Virus record (IMG/VR): IMGVR_UViG_3300007236_000021
Location: 1-32,723 of that record
Length of the DNA: 32,723 nt
Reading direction: 5' to 3' (one strand)
Source of the DNA: a virus
The position numbers were made by a program, and so were the translations under genes. Below, in pieces: positions 8,035 to 17,422 of this stretch. The notes beneath the pieces were generated by a model. It did no database searches. It had not been told where the DNA came from and saw only the letters and a program-made list of their open reading frames with translations. Every line of letters begins with the position of its first letter. Position 1 is the first letter of the stretch.

Positions 8035-8752
8035 TAGTAATAACCGCTCGGTCTGTAACTCTACGCCAGTTAGTACCATCGCTAAATGCTGGTACTGCAC
8101 CACCTACATCATTTGTAACAAACGCCATCATACCAACTGTGTCGGCAGCAGGCAACCCGCTAACTGTATAATTAGGAAGTCTAAATAATTGTGGGCTGTC
8201 GTATAAAAATTCAAGATCATAAGATAAAGTAACCGAATCAGTTATCAATCCCAAATCTAACGAATCAGTAACGGCATCAGTTATTAATAACATGTCGCCG
8301 CCGACAGCAAAAATAGGTTCGCTACCTTCGCCACTGTCGTATGCAAATGTTATAGTTCCAGTTGCTGCGTCAGTTGTGATAGCTATATTGTCTCCAGCTG
8401 CAAATGTAGCTGTTGCGCCGATTGCATTGGCAACAACATCGCTTTGCCCTGAAACAGATATTGTACCAAACGATTCAATATCGGTTAATACACTACCGTT
8501 GCCGATAAAATAATCGGCTGTGATGTTGCCTGTGGCAACAACGCCACCGCCGGTATTTAAATTACCAGCGGTGACATTTCCTGAGTAAGTTGCAGTTTTG
8601 TTACTTGCTAATAATGTAATTGCATTTCCAGATGTTTTGTAAAATAAATTACCATCTTCGTAATTAAGCGCAAGTTCACCATACTCGAGATCGCCGGTTA
8701 ACGGGACCGAGTCAGCTGTACTACTGCGCTTAATTTGAATTACATTAGTCAT
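8030..8752 (-). CDS. Short tail fibre protein
   Basis: 240 aa. The N-terminus (IQIKRSSTADSVPLTGDLEYGELALNYEDGNLFYK, given here as pattern IxIKRSST...GELAxNxxDGxLFYK) is shared with the 883-aa fibre encoded just upstream (ILLKRNST...GEVAINTNDGRLYTK). It is probably a common docking domain on the baseplate or on another fibre. Residues 60-100 hold the usual GNVTAGNLNTGG and YFIGNGSVLTDI repeats. The last 50 residues (FRLPNYTVSGLPAAD, GAVPAFSDGTNWRRV) match a tip module common in cyanophage and pelagiphage fibre proteins. The start at 8752 lies 2 nt after the stop of the upstream gene, so the two are co-transcribed. Confidence 0.75.
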   Translation of the reverse strand: MTNVIQIKRSSTADSVPLTGDLEYGELALNYEDGNLFYKTSGNAITLLASNKTATYSGNVTAGNLNTGGGVVATGNITADYFIGNGSVLTDIESFGTISVSGQSDVVANAIGATATFAAGDNIAITTDAATGTITFAYDSGEGSEPIFAVGGDMLLITDAVTDSLDLGLITDSVTLSYDLEFLYDSPQLFRLPNYTVSGLPAADTVGMMAFVTNDVGGAVPAFSDGTNWRRVTDRAVITT

Positions 8753-8754
8753 TA

Positions 8755-11406
8755 TTAGTAAGTTCCACCGTCGATGTTATCATCAGCGTTGAGAACAACA
8801 GTTCCATTTTTGTATATATCAGCTGCATACAAATCGCCAACAATTCCAACACCACCTGCAACTTTCAATGCACCAGATGTAGTGCTTGTTGCTGCTGTTG
8901 TTGCTGTAACATTTGCTAGTGTGCTAATTGTAGCTGTACCAATATTGGCTACTGTTAGATTACCAAGACTTGTAATATTTGGTTGTGCCGCAGTTTCGAT
9001 TGTACCCGCAATGTTTGTAAATGCACCCCGTGTACCATCAATATTACCACCTGAAATGTTACCAGTTGCGGTAATTGTAGTTCCAGCTGATATTAACCCT
9101 GCTGCAACAATTGCCGCATCCGAGTTCAAGTTACCACCATCAATGTTGCCACTAAAGTCAGCAGTTGTACCATCTAGTGTAACAATTGTACCTGTGCCAG
9201 CATCAATATCACCTGATGTGATAAAGTTAGCACCTGTGATATCTCCGGTTGCTTCAACTGCGCCACCAGTAATCAAGTTACCACCTGTGATGTTACCGGT
9301 TACACTTGCTAATCCAGTAGTAATCAAGTTACCAGCATCAACGTTGCCAGTTACATCTAAACTTGTACCAGTTGCTTCGCCAATATCTGGAGTTGTAAGT
9401 GGAGCACTTGCTTTAATGCGTAGTGTGTCAGCACTAATTTCAAGTGTGCTATCATCAACATTGACATCGAGTGTGTTACCAGTTTTACTTAAACCGTCAC
9501 CTGCTTGTATAGCACCTGCACCTGAGAATTGTGTAAATTCAATGTCGGTTGAGCCAACTGTTACAGGTGAGTTTGTAGTACATACAAAACCAGCATCTTG
9601 GTTAACTGTACCTTCTTCAACAAAGGTAAAGCCTCCAGGAATTTCTGCACCAGGATCACCGTCAAAGTCTCCAGCTCTGGTCAGTACTGCTTGAGTGCTT
9701 CCATCACCTACTGTGGTCAATACATAGATACCGTTGTACGGAGCATTGCCGCCGGATTCGTCTTTAATTAACACACGCTCGTTGCTTGTAAGTGTTACAC
9801 CGTCAACAGTTTGCATTGCACCGTTGGCGTTAAATGTAATAGTAGCACCTACACCGCTTGACCCGTTGTCATATGTGTATGCGTTGCTTAGAGCTGCTGT
9901 AGTAGCTGCTACAACACTTTCTTTGATGTCAAGACCTTCAGCAACCGAATCAACATATGCTTTGTTTGCAGCATCGTTGTCACCAGATGGAGTAGCAACA
10001 CTTGTGATACGTGCGCTTGAAACATCAACAACACCTGTACCATTTGGATCAAGTGTAATATCGCCATTGGTATCAGTTGAACTAATGGTTGGGCTAGCAC
10101 CCTGGAATGCAGTCGATGTAATTGTAGCACCGCTAACATCGCCTGTTGCTACTACTGCACCACCTGTAGTTAAGTTGCCACCGCTAACATTACCAGTTGC
10201 ATCTACTACACCTGCTGTTGTTACGTTGCCACCTACTACGTTACCTGTAGCACTTACAATGCCTGCTGTATTGATATTACCACCGGTTACGTTACCGGTT
10301 GCAACAACTTGTGCATCTGAGTTAATGTTACCACCGTCAATGTTGCCACTAAAGTCAGCAGTTGTACCATCTAGTGTTGTAATAGTACCAGTTGCAGCAT
10401 CAATATCACCTGCTGTGATAAAGTTAGCACCTGTGATATTACCAGTTGCAACCACTTGTGCATCTGAGTTGATATTACCACCATCAACGTTGCCACTGAA
10501 GTCAGCACTAGTACCATCAAGTGTTGTAATAGTACCTGTAGCTGCATCAATATCACCTGCTGTGATAAAGTTAGCACCACTAACATTACCAGTAGCGTCT
10601 ACTAAACCACCGGTGATAAAGTTAGCACCACTAACATTACCAGTTGCAACCACTTGTGCATCTGAGTTGATATTACCACCATCAACGTTACCACTGAAGT
10701 CAGCAGATGTACCATCTAGTGTGGCAATTGTACCTGTTGTGGCATCGATATCGCCGCTAACTGCAAGAGTGTTAGTTCCTTCATTAAAGGTAAAGTTTGC
10801 ACTAGCACCAAATCCGCCAGCACCGTCGTTGTACTGAATTTGTGTGTTTGCGCCTGACGGTTGTTGCACATCAAATGCAGCACCGTTAGCATAGAAATAA
10901 CCATCTGTTAAGATTGCGTTAACAGTAATGTTGCCTGTGACATCAGCATTACCTGCAACATTTGCACCATCGGTTGTGACAACAAGAACGTCATCTGTTC
11001 CGCCAACTGATATAGTAACATTGCCGTCGGCAACTGGCACAGAAACATTTGATGTACCGTTTGCTATACCGTCGTTGTCGATAGTTACCGAACTAGCAGA
11101 AGTAATCCGCCCCTTGGCATCAACTGTGATTTGTGGTACTGTTGTTGCAGAACCGTATGTATTAGCAGCAACACCACTGTTAGCTAGTGTAAGTGTAATA
11201 TCACCAGTAGAGCCAACTCTGTTACCTGTGGCATCTCCTGTAATATCAACTTTGGTTAAGTCAACAATTGACGCAGAACCATTATCGATCTTTGTGTAAA
11301 GACGTCCATCGTTTGTGTTAATTGCAACTTCACCCAAAGCAAGATCGCTGGTGCCTGGAGCAGCATTAGCGGTCGAATTTCTTTTAAGTAAAATTGTATT
11401 GGCCAT
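8755..11406 (-). CDS. Large tail fibre with conserved AANKAYVDSVAEGLD module
   Basis: 883 aa. It starts with the same docking-type N-terminus as the 240-aa fibre. Residues 150-380 are repeats, including three 147-bp DNA units at 10262-10756. Residues about 469-680 are a unique module widespread in tailed phages: NDAANKAYVDSVAEGLDIK, ERVLIKDESGG, NGIYVL, GFTFVEEGTVNQDAGFV, FTQFSGAGAIQAGDGLSKTG. More repeats follow, then a C-terminus GALKVAGGVGIVGDLYAADIY ending DGGTY. The late promoter core is not visible immediately upstream, but a good ribosome binding site (AAGGAAAGAGGA) precedes the ATG. It is likely transcribed with the upstream 287-aa structural gene, which ends 10 nt before it. Role: long tail fibre or fibre shaft, inferred. 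Confidence 0.8.
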   Translation of the reverse strand: MANTILLKRNSTANAAPGTSDLALGEVAINTNDGRLYTKIDNGSASIVDLTKVDITGDATGNRVGSTGDITLTLANSGVAANTYGSATTVPQITVDAKGRITSASSVTIDNDGIANGTSNVSVPVADGNVTISVGGTDDVLVVTTDGANVAGNADVTGNITVNAILTDGYFYANGAAFDVQQPSGANTQIQYNDGAGGFGASANFTFNEGTNTLAVSGDIDATTGTIATLDGTSADFSGNVDGGNINSDAQVVATGNVSGANFITGGLVDATGNVSGANFITAGDIDAATGTITTLDGTSADFSGNVDGGNINSDAQVVATGNITGANFITAGDIDAATGTITTLDGTTADFSGNIDGGNINSDAQVVATGNVTGGNINTAGIVSATGNVVGGNVTTAGVVDATGNVSGGNLTTGGAVVATGDVSGATITSTAFQGASPTISSTDTNGDITLDPNGTGVVDVSSARITSVATPSGDNDAANKAYVDSVAEGLDIKESVVAATTAALSNAYTYDNGSSGVGATITFNANGAMQTVDGVTLTSNERVLIKDESGGNAPYNGIYVLTTVGDGSTQAVLTRAGDFDGDPGAEIPGGFTFVEEGTVNQDAGFVCTTNSPVTVGSTDIEFTQFSGAGAIQAGDGLSKTGNTLDVNVDDSTLEISADTLRIKASAPLTTPDIGEATGTSLDVTGNVDAGNLITTGLASVTGNITGGNLITGGAVEATGDITGANFITSGDIDAGTGTIVTLDGTTADFSGNIDGGNLNSDAAIVAAGLISAGTTITATGNISGGNIDGTRGAFTNIAGTIETAAQPNITSLGNLTVANIGTATISTLANVTATTAATSTTSGALKVAGGVGIVGDLYAADIYKNGTVVLNADDNIDGGTY
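10262..10756. repeat. Three 147-bp fibre repeats with a 51-bp insertion
   Basis: Units begin at 10262, 10409 and about 10607. The first two follow each other exactly at 147 bp, and between the second and third an extra 51-bp (17-codon) sub-unit is inserted. All are near-identical to the units at 6911-7204 in the other large fibre gene. The lengths are multiples of 3, so copy-number change keeps the frame. Confidence 0.75.
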
Positions 11407-11416
11407 TCCTCTTTCC

Positions 11417-12280
11417 TTAATAAGTACCGGCGTCCACAGTCTGACGGTCGTTTAACATTTTAATCCAATCAGTCCAGGAACTGTTCCAGTAAGATCTATT
11501 CCATTGTACATCTGAATCTGACGAATCAACTGTACCAGGATAAAAAACTTGAGTAATTGCATCATCTGCAGTTAATACTTCAAGTACACCTACAAAAACA
11601 GTGCTGTCAGTCGGGGTTCCGGTGGTTCCCGACCAATCAACTCTATTTACCTTGTAGCTTCCCATTTCTGTCAGGCTATTCCAATTTGCTCCAGCTGTTC
11701 CTCGGTCTGCAAACGAGTCTGATGAGACTAGTCCTTTGGGTCCGATATATCTTGCACCGCTGATATAAATTGATTTGCCTGTTACTCCTGCTGCAATATC
11801 AGAAGGAATATTTTGACCAATAAAGTTCAAGACACCAGCTTGGTAGTCAAAAAACCATTGATCGTCATTGCCGCTACCAGCAGCAAAAATCTTTGTACCT
11901 GTCGACTGTGGAGTCGATGATCCTGTATCATCGATATAAACTTCTACTAGATAACTGGTACCAAATTCAGTACCAATCCAGTCTGTTAATCCAGTAAGCC
12001 ATGTTCGATTATCGCTTGATGTTCCGTCTTCGGTACACTCAACAGTGGCTGAAAAAGATCCACTACCGTCTTTGTATATTTCAACAATACTAGTTGTTTC
12101 GCTTGGTTTGGAAGACGGAATACTACCAGACTGTTGCCAAATGTTTTCAGCACGTAAAAGCAAAGGACTAGGTATAGTTTCCTCAAATGCTTTTTTATTA
12201 GCATTTGTATCTGTTTTGGCCATACCATAGCCAATTTTTTTCCATAAGTAATCGACTTTTTGCGAATCAGTAATTGCCAT
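11417..12280 (-). CDS. Virion structural protein (ITDSQKVDYLWKK family)
   Basis: 287 aa from the ATG at 12280. A TTG three codons earlier would overlap the upstream stop and is less likely. The N-terminus (AITDSQKVDYLWKKIGYGMAK) and the next block (TDTNANKKAFEETIPSPLLLR) resemble conserved structural proteins of marine T4-like phages. The middle (SFSATVECTEDG, WFFDYQAGVLNFIGQNIP) looks like a folded beta domain without the fibre repeats. The C-terminus ends in DAGTY, like the DGGTY of the following fibre gene. It is the only non-repetitive member of the fibre run, so it may be a fibre-attachment or baseplate-associated protein. That role is inferred from context. The start lies one base after the upstream stop codon. 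Confidence 0.68.
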   Translation of the reverse strand: MAITDSQKVDYLWKKIGYGMAKTDTNANKKAFEETIPSPLLLRAENIWQQSGSIPSSKPSETTSIVEIYKDGSGSFSATVECTEDGTSSDNRTWLTGLTDWIGTEFGTSYLVEVYIDDTGSSTPQSTGTKIFAAGSGNDDQWFFDYQAGVLNFIGQNIPSDIAAGVTGKSIYISGARYIGPKGLVSSDSFADRGTAGANWNSLTEMGSYKVNRVDWSGTTGTPTDSTVFVGVLEVLTADDAITQVFYPGTVDSSDSDVQWNRSYWNSSWTDWIKMLNDRQTVDAGTY

Positions 12281-12281
12281 A

Positions 12282-15200
12282 TTATCCAAAACTCCACGAA
12301 GTTATGTAATCACCTGATGCCAATGCAATATTAAACAAAATTTGATTTCCTGTTGAATTAGTTGAACTTTCAGTACCAAAAGTTAAAGTATATGTGCTAC
12401 CCGAAACAACCGATCCTGTTGGGACTGTTGTTCCTACTGCACAACCATCACTGCCGTTTCCGCCTGGGCCTGTTCCCGGTACACCTGAACCGTTGTAGGT
12501 TGATGTTGCATCAATCCAGCCACTTAGTCCACTAGTTGTATCAATTGTTGATCCCGGAAGAGCCAACCATAATCCTGAAATTTTACCAGTAAAGGTTACT
12601 GTGATACTACTTTTTGCATTGCGTCTAAATGCACCTCTAAAGTATTGAGTTCCAGATCTTCCTGTTGCCAAATCTGGACCAACAGGCAAATAACCACTTG
12701 ACAAATCAGTACTAAAGTGTTTTAATTGATTCCAACGTACTACAGCTTCGTCGGTGCCTGCAATAGTTTCAGCACCTGACCAAGCATGATCGGTATAGTA
12801 ATTTGTACTGCCCACAAATGTTGGATTTGCTCCGCTTGCACCGCTTATTGCAATACGTAATCCTTCATCATTCCATAAAGAACTGCTGGAAGTTACACTG
12901 ATATTGTCTTCAACAAATCCACTTGGTGTGGCTGTGAACATTTGGATTTTAGTAGGATGTTCAGCATAACTTCCTGTTCCATTTACGTTGTATGTTCTAA
13001 ATTTAATTGTTTCAACAGCATACACACTAGAACTTGTTAGTGCTACACTCACATTACCAATTGCATATGCTGATCCTGATGTTTTACCAGTATCTGCAAT
13101 CGGAATACCGCCTGACAAGTATGTGACTGCACCATCAAGTTGTGCATATGTTTTATACTGCGTTGACACTACCGAACCACTAGTAGACTCGTCGTTTGTA
13201 CCTGAGGCAATCTCAAACGGTGATGATGTGTTGCGGTATGTTTGCCCAATCCAATTGTATATTTCAGTGCCGGACAAATCAACAGTTGGACTACCTGTAT
13301 TATAGTAAGGAACACCCGAAATGTATCTATAGGTCCCAGCAGTTCCTTCTGCAATTGTGGCACTTGTTAAATCTACAGTAGGTGTTGATGTTACATCGTC
13401 TTTGACAAATTCGATAGTATTTGTGTTTCCTGTTGTGCTGTGACTGATCAAGTAGTCGCTTATACCTACAGGAATAGCCGATGCTGTGATACCAACTCTT
13501 GTTGTAAAGCCTTTATACAAATCTGGTGTGTAAATTGATGATGCAAACGATGTACTGCTACCTGATGAGGTCAACAGGTTATAGTCTGATTCAGCTGCAA
13601 CCACCAAGTACCCGTATGTTCCTGATTGGTCTCCAGATGCTAATGTAACATTACCGCTCTCTGTGCCGTTAAAGTATGCTTCGAGTGTTCCAGCATCGCC
13701 GTTATATGCATATGTAGATGTGGTTGTACTGCTTAATGTTCCCGATGTGCTTGTTGTACGACTTACACTGTCACCTGCACTCAACCCTGTACCGCTGGTG
13801 TTATCTGTTGCACTTGCTGCCAAAAGTGGGCTTGATCCTGTGCTACCGCTAAAGCTAATAGTTTTTGTGCTGAGTCCATTTGGTGCGGAAATATCAGGAT
13901 CATAAACTTTTAATGCTAGTGTATCACTGGTTGGAATAACGCTTGGATCAGCAGTGGTATGACTGTCAAGTGTCACTGTTATAGTTCTTGTGCCGGTTCC
14001 GCTTGACTGCCCGTCAGCATAGGTGTGGCTGATCCTGCCGCCACCAACACCACCTGGATCGCTATCTGAACCAATGCTATCGCTAGTACCGTCACCCCAG
14101 TTAATAGTGTAGGTAACGTCGGCCATTGATGTGTTTGTTGTAAAGTTCTCTAACCAAATTGCATCTCCTTCATCAACATACAAATCATTTCCTGATAGTG
14201 CTGATCCACCTGAACTTGCCCGATATAAGTTAAATGATACAACCGGGTCAGCAGTGTAGATAATAATATAATCTGATCTTGAGAATGATGCTTCTGACCC
14301 GGTGCCGGTACCGCCGTTATTAAATGCTCTTACTGTTACAGTGTAAGGCGATCCGCTGTTGTCAGTGTAGGTGTGACTTGGTGTGCTATCTGAAGTGTTA
14401 TTAGAGTAATTGCCATCGCCCCAGGTAATATCATAACGGTTAGGATTTCCAACACTGGTGATTGTTAATGTAACTGTGGTTCCTTCGCCACCGTTGGTTG
14501 GACTTCCTGTAAATGTTGTACTTTTGACATAAGTGTCGTTTCTTATGTTTTCCATTGCTTCATTTAAGTCGTCAAGTGCATCAGTTACATAAGTGCCGGC
14601 AGTCCAGTCGGTTACTGATCCGTTTCCAAGATCTCCATCAGTCGGTGTTCCAATTGCAATAACATTGGCACTTGTAGTAATATTACCTTGTATGTTACCA
14701 ATAACAGTTTCAAATCTACCTATGGTACCTGAAACATTTCCTGCGTCAACATTACCTGTAACAGTTAAGCTGTCAAGTGTGCCCACTGATGTGATATTAG
14801 TTTGTGCCGCTGTGGTTAATGTTCCCGACAAGTTGGTTGCATTGACATTGTTTGCTCCAACATTAGCAGTTGTAGTAACATCTCCGGTTAGACTTGCTAG
14901 GTTTCCAGTATACGTAGGTAGGTAGTTAGCTACATCGGAATTTCCGTAACTGGCAGGCAATCCTGAAATAAATGCACCGTTGCCTAGTAGATAAGTTCCT
15001 TCGATATTGCCAGTGGCTGTGATATTGCCGGTTGAAGTCAAACTTGCAACATCAACTCCAGTTTCAGTGAACACAGCAACATTGCTAGTACCATTAATAC
15101 TAACATTAGCATTGCCGCTTGGCGTTTGAATTTCTATCGATGTATCACCGTTGAATATTTTGTCGCCGGCTATATTTCCTGTTAACGATGCATTTCCAGT

Positions 15201-15776
15201 AACACTAAGATTACCGGTAATTACCACATCAGTTGCAGTTGCAGCAATCACATTTGACGTTCCGTCAACAGATATAGTTGCACTAGTTGATGTTACTAAT
15301 ACATTGGTATTTGCTGATTCAATTGAGCTAACCGATAAGCCAGTAAGCCCACTACCGTTACCAATAAATGTGCTAGCAGTGACATTTCCGTTTGCTGTAA
15401 TGTCTCCGGAGACCGATATGTTTGCTACATTTGATAAGCTGATATTACCAGATAAGTTACCACTAACTTCAAGGTCTTGAAAGTAACCTTGTGTAAAACT
15501 ATTGTTTGCAGAACCAAGTGTGTACACACCGGGAATTGACGGAACAATACTGGCATTGGCTTGTATTACACCAATACCGTTGGGTTTTAATATTAGATTT
15601 CCGTTGGTGTTGTCTACCGAAATTTCGTTGTTGGATATGGTTATGTTTGATCCAACTGGACCTGCATTCCACACATTAGAAAAGTTGTCGTTAACTTTAG
15701 TAAATGCAGTGTACAGGCTATCACCATCTCCAGAATCTGGAGCCGAGCCGGTATTAATTGTTAGTTGATTTGCCAT
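12282..15776 (-). CDS. Giant adhesin/tail fibre with two PKD-like domains
   Basis: 1164 aa, the largest protein here. Residues 1-40 (TINTGSAPDSGDGDSL, AFTKVNDNFSNVW) are the usual start of a marine phage fibre. Residues 100-400 are fibre repeats with FIGNGSGLTGL. Two PKD-like immunoglobulin folds are visible by their WGDG core and SHTY strand: about residues 439-478 (YDITWGDGNYS, PSHTYTDN) and 550-602 (YTINWGDGTSD, ISHTYADG). The C-terminal 140 residues (from STDLSSGYLPVGPDL, with ISGLWLALPGSTID, GWIDATSTY, NGSDGCA, SGDYIT) form a domain shared with cyanophage fibres. PKD domains often mediate polysaccharide or protein contact, so this may be the main surface-binding fibre. Late promoter at 15803-15810. 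Confidence 0.8.
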   Translation of the reverse strand: MANQLTINTGSAPDSGDGDSLYTAFTKVNDNFSNVWNAGPVGSNITISNNEISVDNTNGNLILKPNGIGVIQANASIVPSIPGVYTLGSANNSFTQGYFQDLEVSGNLSGNISLSNVANISVSGDITANGNVTASTFIGNGSGLTGLSVSSIESANTNVLVTSTSATISVDGTSNVIAATATDVVITGNLSVTGNASLTGNIAGDKIFNGDTSIEIQTPSGNANVSINGTSNVAVFTETGVDVASLTSTGNITATGNIEGTYLLGNGAFISGLPASYGNSDVANYLPTYTGNLASLTGDVTTTANVGANNVNATNLSGTLTTAAQTNITSVGTLDSLTVTGNVDAGNVSGTIGRFETVIGNIQGNITTSANVIAIGTPTDGDLGNGSVTDWTAGTYVTDALDDLNEAMENIRNDTYVKSTTFTGSPTNGGEGTTVTLTITSVGNPNRYDITWGDGNYSNNTSDSTPSHTYTDNSGSPYTVTVRAFNNGGTGTGSEASFSRSDYIIIYTADPVVSFNLYRASSGGSALSGNDLYVDEGDAIWLENFTTNTSMADVTYTINWGDGTSDSIGSDSDPGGVGGGRISHTYADGQSSGTGTRTITVTLDSHTTADPSVIPTSDTLALKVYDPDISAPNGLSTKTISFSGSTGSSPLLAASATDNTSGTGLSAGDSVSRTTSTSGTLSSTTTSTYAYNGDAGTLEAYFNGTESGNVTLASGDQSGTYGYLVVAAESDYNLLTSSGSSTSFASSIYTPDLYKGFTTRVGITASAIPVGISDYLISHSTTGNTNTIEFVKDDVTSTPTVDLTSATIAEGTAGTYRYISGVPYYNTGSPTVDLSGTEIYNWIGQTYRNTSSPFEIASGTNDESTSGSVVSTQYKTYAQLDGAVTYLSGGIPIADTGKTSGSAYAIGNVSVALTSSSVYAVETIKFRTYNVNGTGSYAEHPTKIQMFTATPSGFVEDNISVTSSSSLWNDEGLRIAISGASGANPTFVGSTNYYTDHAWSGAETIAGTDEAVVRWNQLKHFSTDLSSGYLPVGPDLATGRSGTQYFRGAFRRNAKSSITVTFTGKISGLWLALPGSTIDTTSGLSGWIDATSTYNGSGVPGTGPGGNGSDGCAVGTTVPTGSVVSGSTYTLTFGTESSTNSTGNQILFNIALASGDYITSWSFG

Positions 15777-15802
15777 CCAAAACTAGTCCTACTTGTTCTA
15801 GT

Positions 15803-15810
15803 TATTTATG
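15803..15810 (-). promoter_or_regulatory. T4-type late promoter (CATAAATA)
   Basis: On the - strand CATAAATA lies 26 nt before the ATG of the PKD-containing fibre. An AGGA ribosome binding site lies in between. Confidence 0.55.
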
Positions 15811-15844
15811 GTAAAATTAAAATTGTGAATTGCGTAGTTTTGGA

Positions 15845-17419
15845 TTAATGTTTTCCAACAACTATTTCAATTGTGCCGTCGTGTTGATTGGTTTGTAAAC
15901 TTTTTCCAATGATACAGCCAGGTTTTGCATTGTTGTTTACTCGAGCATATCCGTCAACATCGCTTACTAGAATATCTCCCTTTTCAACCGGGCCTCGAAC
16001 TAGACAAGGCACACGACCGATCAATGCAAGATCACAAACATGATTGCCATCAAGTGTGCTGTTCATTATATAAGCTGGTTGAGTAGATACAACACCTGCC
16101 ACACGATGACTATCGGGGGTGTTGCAGATTGTAACTTCTTCATCGCCGCCAAACTCTAAAACAGTGCCCGGTTGATAGTCTTGATCAGAAAGGTACTTTT
16201 CAGCTAAGTCAGCATATTGTGCAGATGTAGCTTTAGCAAAAATTGTGTTGAATGCAGCACCCGATGCACCGATATTACCAACTCCGTCAGTTCCGCTGTT
16301 TACAATTGCAGTAGCAGCATCGTTGGCATTTATTGCTATTACACCAGCTGTAGTTAAGTTACCACCTGTGACGTTACCTGTTGCGCTTACAACACCGGCT
16401 GTAGTTAAGTTACCACCTGTGACGTTACCTGTGGCACCAATTGTCGTTGATGCACTAATAGCGCCGGTTATATCAAGTCCTGCAGTAGTAAACACTGCAA
16501 CATTGCTTGTGCCTGTTACTGTAATATTTGCATTGCCACTTGGTGTTTGTATATCTAGAGACGTTGTTCCGTTTTGTACTCGATCTCCTAAAATGTTGCC
16601 CGAAAGACTTGCATTTCCGGTGACACTGAGATTGCCAGTAATCTCAACACCTTGGTCAGTGACTAGTGCCACAGTCGACCCACCGACATTTGCTCGAACA
16701 TTGCCACCGCTTGCAATTACTTCTACCGAGCTAGTACCGTTTTCAATTTTAGTTGCATCAAGTCCTACAAACCCGGATGTAGCTTCGATACTACCAGTGA
16801 CTTTTAATCCCGATGACGCCAAGTTAAACACTGTACTACCAGCAACATTACCATCAATGTTGCCACCAGACGACACAACAAACATTTCACTTGTGCCGTT
16901 AGAAATACTAGCAGCATCAATGCCCGATAATTGGCTACCGTTACCGATAAAATAGTCAGCACCGACATTTCCAGTTACCTCAAGTTCGCCTTGAACAATT
17001 AATCCATCATCAACTATAACAAAAGACGAATCATCGGATCCGATTTGATTTGTAACAATGGTGGGAGAAACTGTTTTTGGTGCTGTAAATTCATCAACTG
17101 TAAATGTGTATAGGTTTGCTGTACCGTTTATGTCAACAAATATGTCACCGTTTGGTACCGGAATACTCATTTGAGTTGTTCCGTTTAGAATAAGAGATGC
17201 ACCGCCAATGTTGGCAACCACATTTGACAAATATCTACCATCACCTATAAAAAATCCATCAGCAGAAACATTGCCTGTAGCGTTTATATCTACAATGCTT
17301 AAATCGGTTACTGTGACATTTCCTGACATTTCAACATTGTCAGAATCAATATACACAGTGTCTGTTGGATTTACAGTGACAATATGGTAGTCGCCGTCAA
17401 CTCTTTTATAGGTGGTCAT
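15845..17419 (-). CDS. Tail fibre protein with C-terminal YADLAE module (second copy)
   Basis: 524 aa. The N-terminus is unusual for this cluster (YKRVDGDYHIVTVNPTDTVYIDSD). The middle has fibre repeats (FFIGDGRYLSNV, YFIGNGSQLSGI, TGNVTGGNLTTAGVVSA) and blocks such as GTSSVEVIASGGNV also found in the 457-aa fibre. Residues about 401-524 are the same globular module as there (QYADLAEKYLSDQDYQPGTVL, HRVAGVVSTQPAYIMNS, LALIGRVPC, GCIIGKSLQ), clearly a diverged paralogue. Its start codon sits 3 nt after the stop of the upstream 194-aa gene (TGATAAATG), so translation is probably coupled. The two genes with this C-terminus bracket the whole fibre cluster. Confidence 0.77.
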   Translation of the reverse strand: MTTYKRVDGDYHIVTVNPTDTVYIDSDNVEMSGNVTVTDLSIVDINATGNVSADGFFIGDGRYLSNVVANIGGASLILNGTTQMSIPVPNGDIFVDINGTANLYTFTVDEFTAPKTVSPTIVTNQIGSDDSSFVIVDDGLIVQGELEVTGNVGADYFIGNGSQLSGIDAASISNGTSEMFVVSSGGNIDGNVAGSTVFNLASSGLKVTGSIEATSGFVGLDATKIENGTSSVEVIASGGNVRANVGGSTVALVTDQGVEITGNLSVTGNASLSGNILGDRVQNGTTSLDIQTPSGNANITVTGTSNVAVFTTAGLDITGAISASTTIGATGNVTGGNLTTAGVVSATGNVTGGNLTTAGVIAINANDAATAIVNSGTDGVGNIGASGAAFNTIFAKATSAQYADLAEKYLSDQDYQPGTVLEFGGDEEVTICNTPDSHRVAGVVSTQPAYIMNSTLDGNHVCDLALIGRVPCLVRGPVEKGDILVSDVDGYARVNNNAKPGCIIGKSLQTNQHDGTIEIVVGKH

Positions 17420-17422
17420 TTA

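Noticed and set aside
8774-9694. Long rightward ORFs rich in Val-Pro-Pro within the fibre region (also 5534-6220, 6740-7429, 9734-10837)
   Set aside because: They are the antisense of low-complexity fibre repeats, have no ribosome binding sites, and their proteins are monotone LPPVTLPV-type strings.
12281-12289. TTG start for the 287-aa structural protein (three codons upstream of the ATG)
   Set aside because: It would overlap the upstream stop, and the ATG gives the family-typical start AITDSQKVDYLW.
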